Positions 13,924 through 14,150 of a stretch of 14,150 bases of DNA are shown in pieces. The translations under genes were made by a program, and so were the position numbers. Every line of letters starts with the position of its first letter. The stretch's first letter is position 1. The DNA lies in assembly GCA_022739095.1 (NCBI GenBank), contig JAIJEI010000035.1:1-14150 (forward strand), written 5' to 3'. Under the pieces are notes generated by a model. That model was not told the origin of the DNA. It saw only the letters and a program-made list of their open reading frames with translations, and did not search any database. The DNA comes from Bifidobacterium sp. GTDB lineage: Bacteria; Actinomycetota; Actinomycetes; Actinomycetales; Bifidobacteriaceae.

Positions 13924-13961
13924 AGTCCATCGGAACCCACTGTGTGTCAATGTATTTTCAG

Positions 13962-14150
13962 TCAGTGCTGCGGGCAGTCGGTGATGCGATAGGTTTGCGT
14001 ATGGAAGTCGCAGGTGACCGCAGTGCCGTCCGCGAATACAGAACGCTGCACCAGCGGATCATCATCCACGAACTCGTGACGAACCAGTTCCTGCATGCCG
14101 ACCCGCTCATGGAATGCAGCGACCGTATGGCAGCGTTCGATGTCGTTTTC
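13962..14150 (-). CDS. C-terminal 62 residues of an unidentified protein, possibly a glycoside hydrolase
   Basis: The gene enters from the right edge and ends at TGA (13964-13962). The visible end reads VAAFHERVGMQELVRHEFVD, then VFADGTAVTCDFHTQTYRI and TDCPQH. A run of the form SVFADGTxVTxxF near the end is common in the C-terminal beta-sandwich of large carbohydrate-active enzymes such as some GH101/GH129 relatives, which suggests a glycosidase, but the fragment is too short to be sure. No clear terminator follows: TTGACA at minus strand 13949-13944 lacks a matching -10. It might be the cytosolic partner of the sugar-storage genes nearby, or unrelated. Confidence 0.6.
   Translation of the reverse strand, partial: ENDIERCHTVAAFHERVGMQELVRHEFVDDDPLVQRSVFADGTAVTCDFHTQTYRITDCPQH

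Noticed and set aside
13944..13949. Perfect TTGACA on the minus strand as a -35 box for the membrane protein gene
   Set aside because: The sequence 16-18 bases downstream (GACTGG region) is nothing like a -10 box.
1..14150. CRISPR array, tRNA genes, prophage or integrative element
   Set aside because: No regularly spaced repeats, cloverleaf sequence, integrase or phage gene was found on either strand.

Overview
The window looks like chromosomal DNA of a high-GC actinobacterium, most likely a Bifidobacterium close to B. longum. This is inferred from GC-rich codon choice, strong AGGAGG-type ribosome binding sites, a Corynebacterium-family glycogen synthase, and small bifidobacterial-type membrane proteins and repeats. 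No tRNA, rRNA, CRISPR array, transposase or integrase is visible.

Left part (1-3324): the 5' portion of a leftward tenA (thiamin salvage) sits behind a TPP riboswitch whose closing stem includes the start codon. A short reading frame lies in the same leader. Rightward genes follow: a metallophosphoesterase split by one in-frame stop codon, a macrodomain protein with an atypical active-site loop, and an alpha/beta hydrolase. Next come a perfect RNA-type inverted repeat and the N-terminal stub of a membrane protein, which runs directly into the 3' end of the next, leftward gene.

Middle part (3325-10200): a leftward pair encodes a pRiA4b ORF-3-like protein and then a SWIM zinc-finger protein with a long helical region. 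Facing it is a rightward wreck. A rarD-type drug/metabolite transporter has two single-base frameshifts and a deletion of roughly three membrane helices. It is followed by a diverged paralogue of the SWIM protein that has lost its zinc finger and carries two frameshifts. After an intact leftward bcp-type peroxiredoxin come more remnants: the start of a probable nitrilase, the first codons of a PIN-type toxin, and a small intact gene in the antitoxin position, overlapping the toxin stub by TGATG. This stretch has gathered and lost several genes.

Right part (10204-14150): an orderly leftward block. From right to left it holds the end of an unidentified protein, a two-helix membrane protein with a strong terminator, glycogen synthase glgA, a structured REP-like element plus terminator, an ABC ATPase, and a Cof-type HAD phosphatase 15 bases downstream of the ATPase.

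No complete, obviously new system was found. The most interesting items are the riboswitch and start-codon arrangement with its upstream reading frame, the SWIM/pRiA4b pair facing a broken SWIM paralogue, the altered macrodomain catalytic loop, the orphan antitoxin-like gene, and the terminator that leaves the ABC gene with almost no room for its own promoter.
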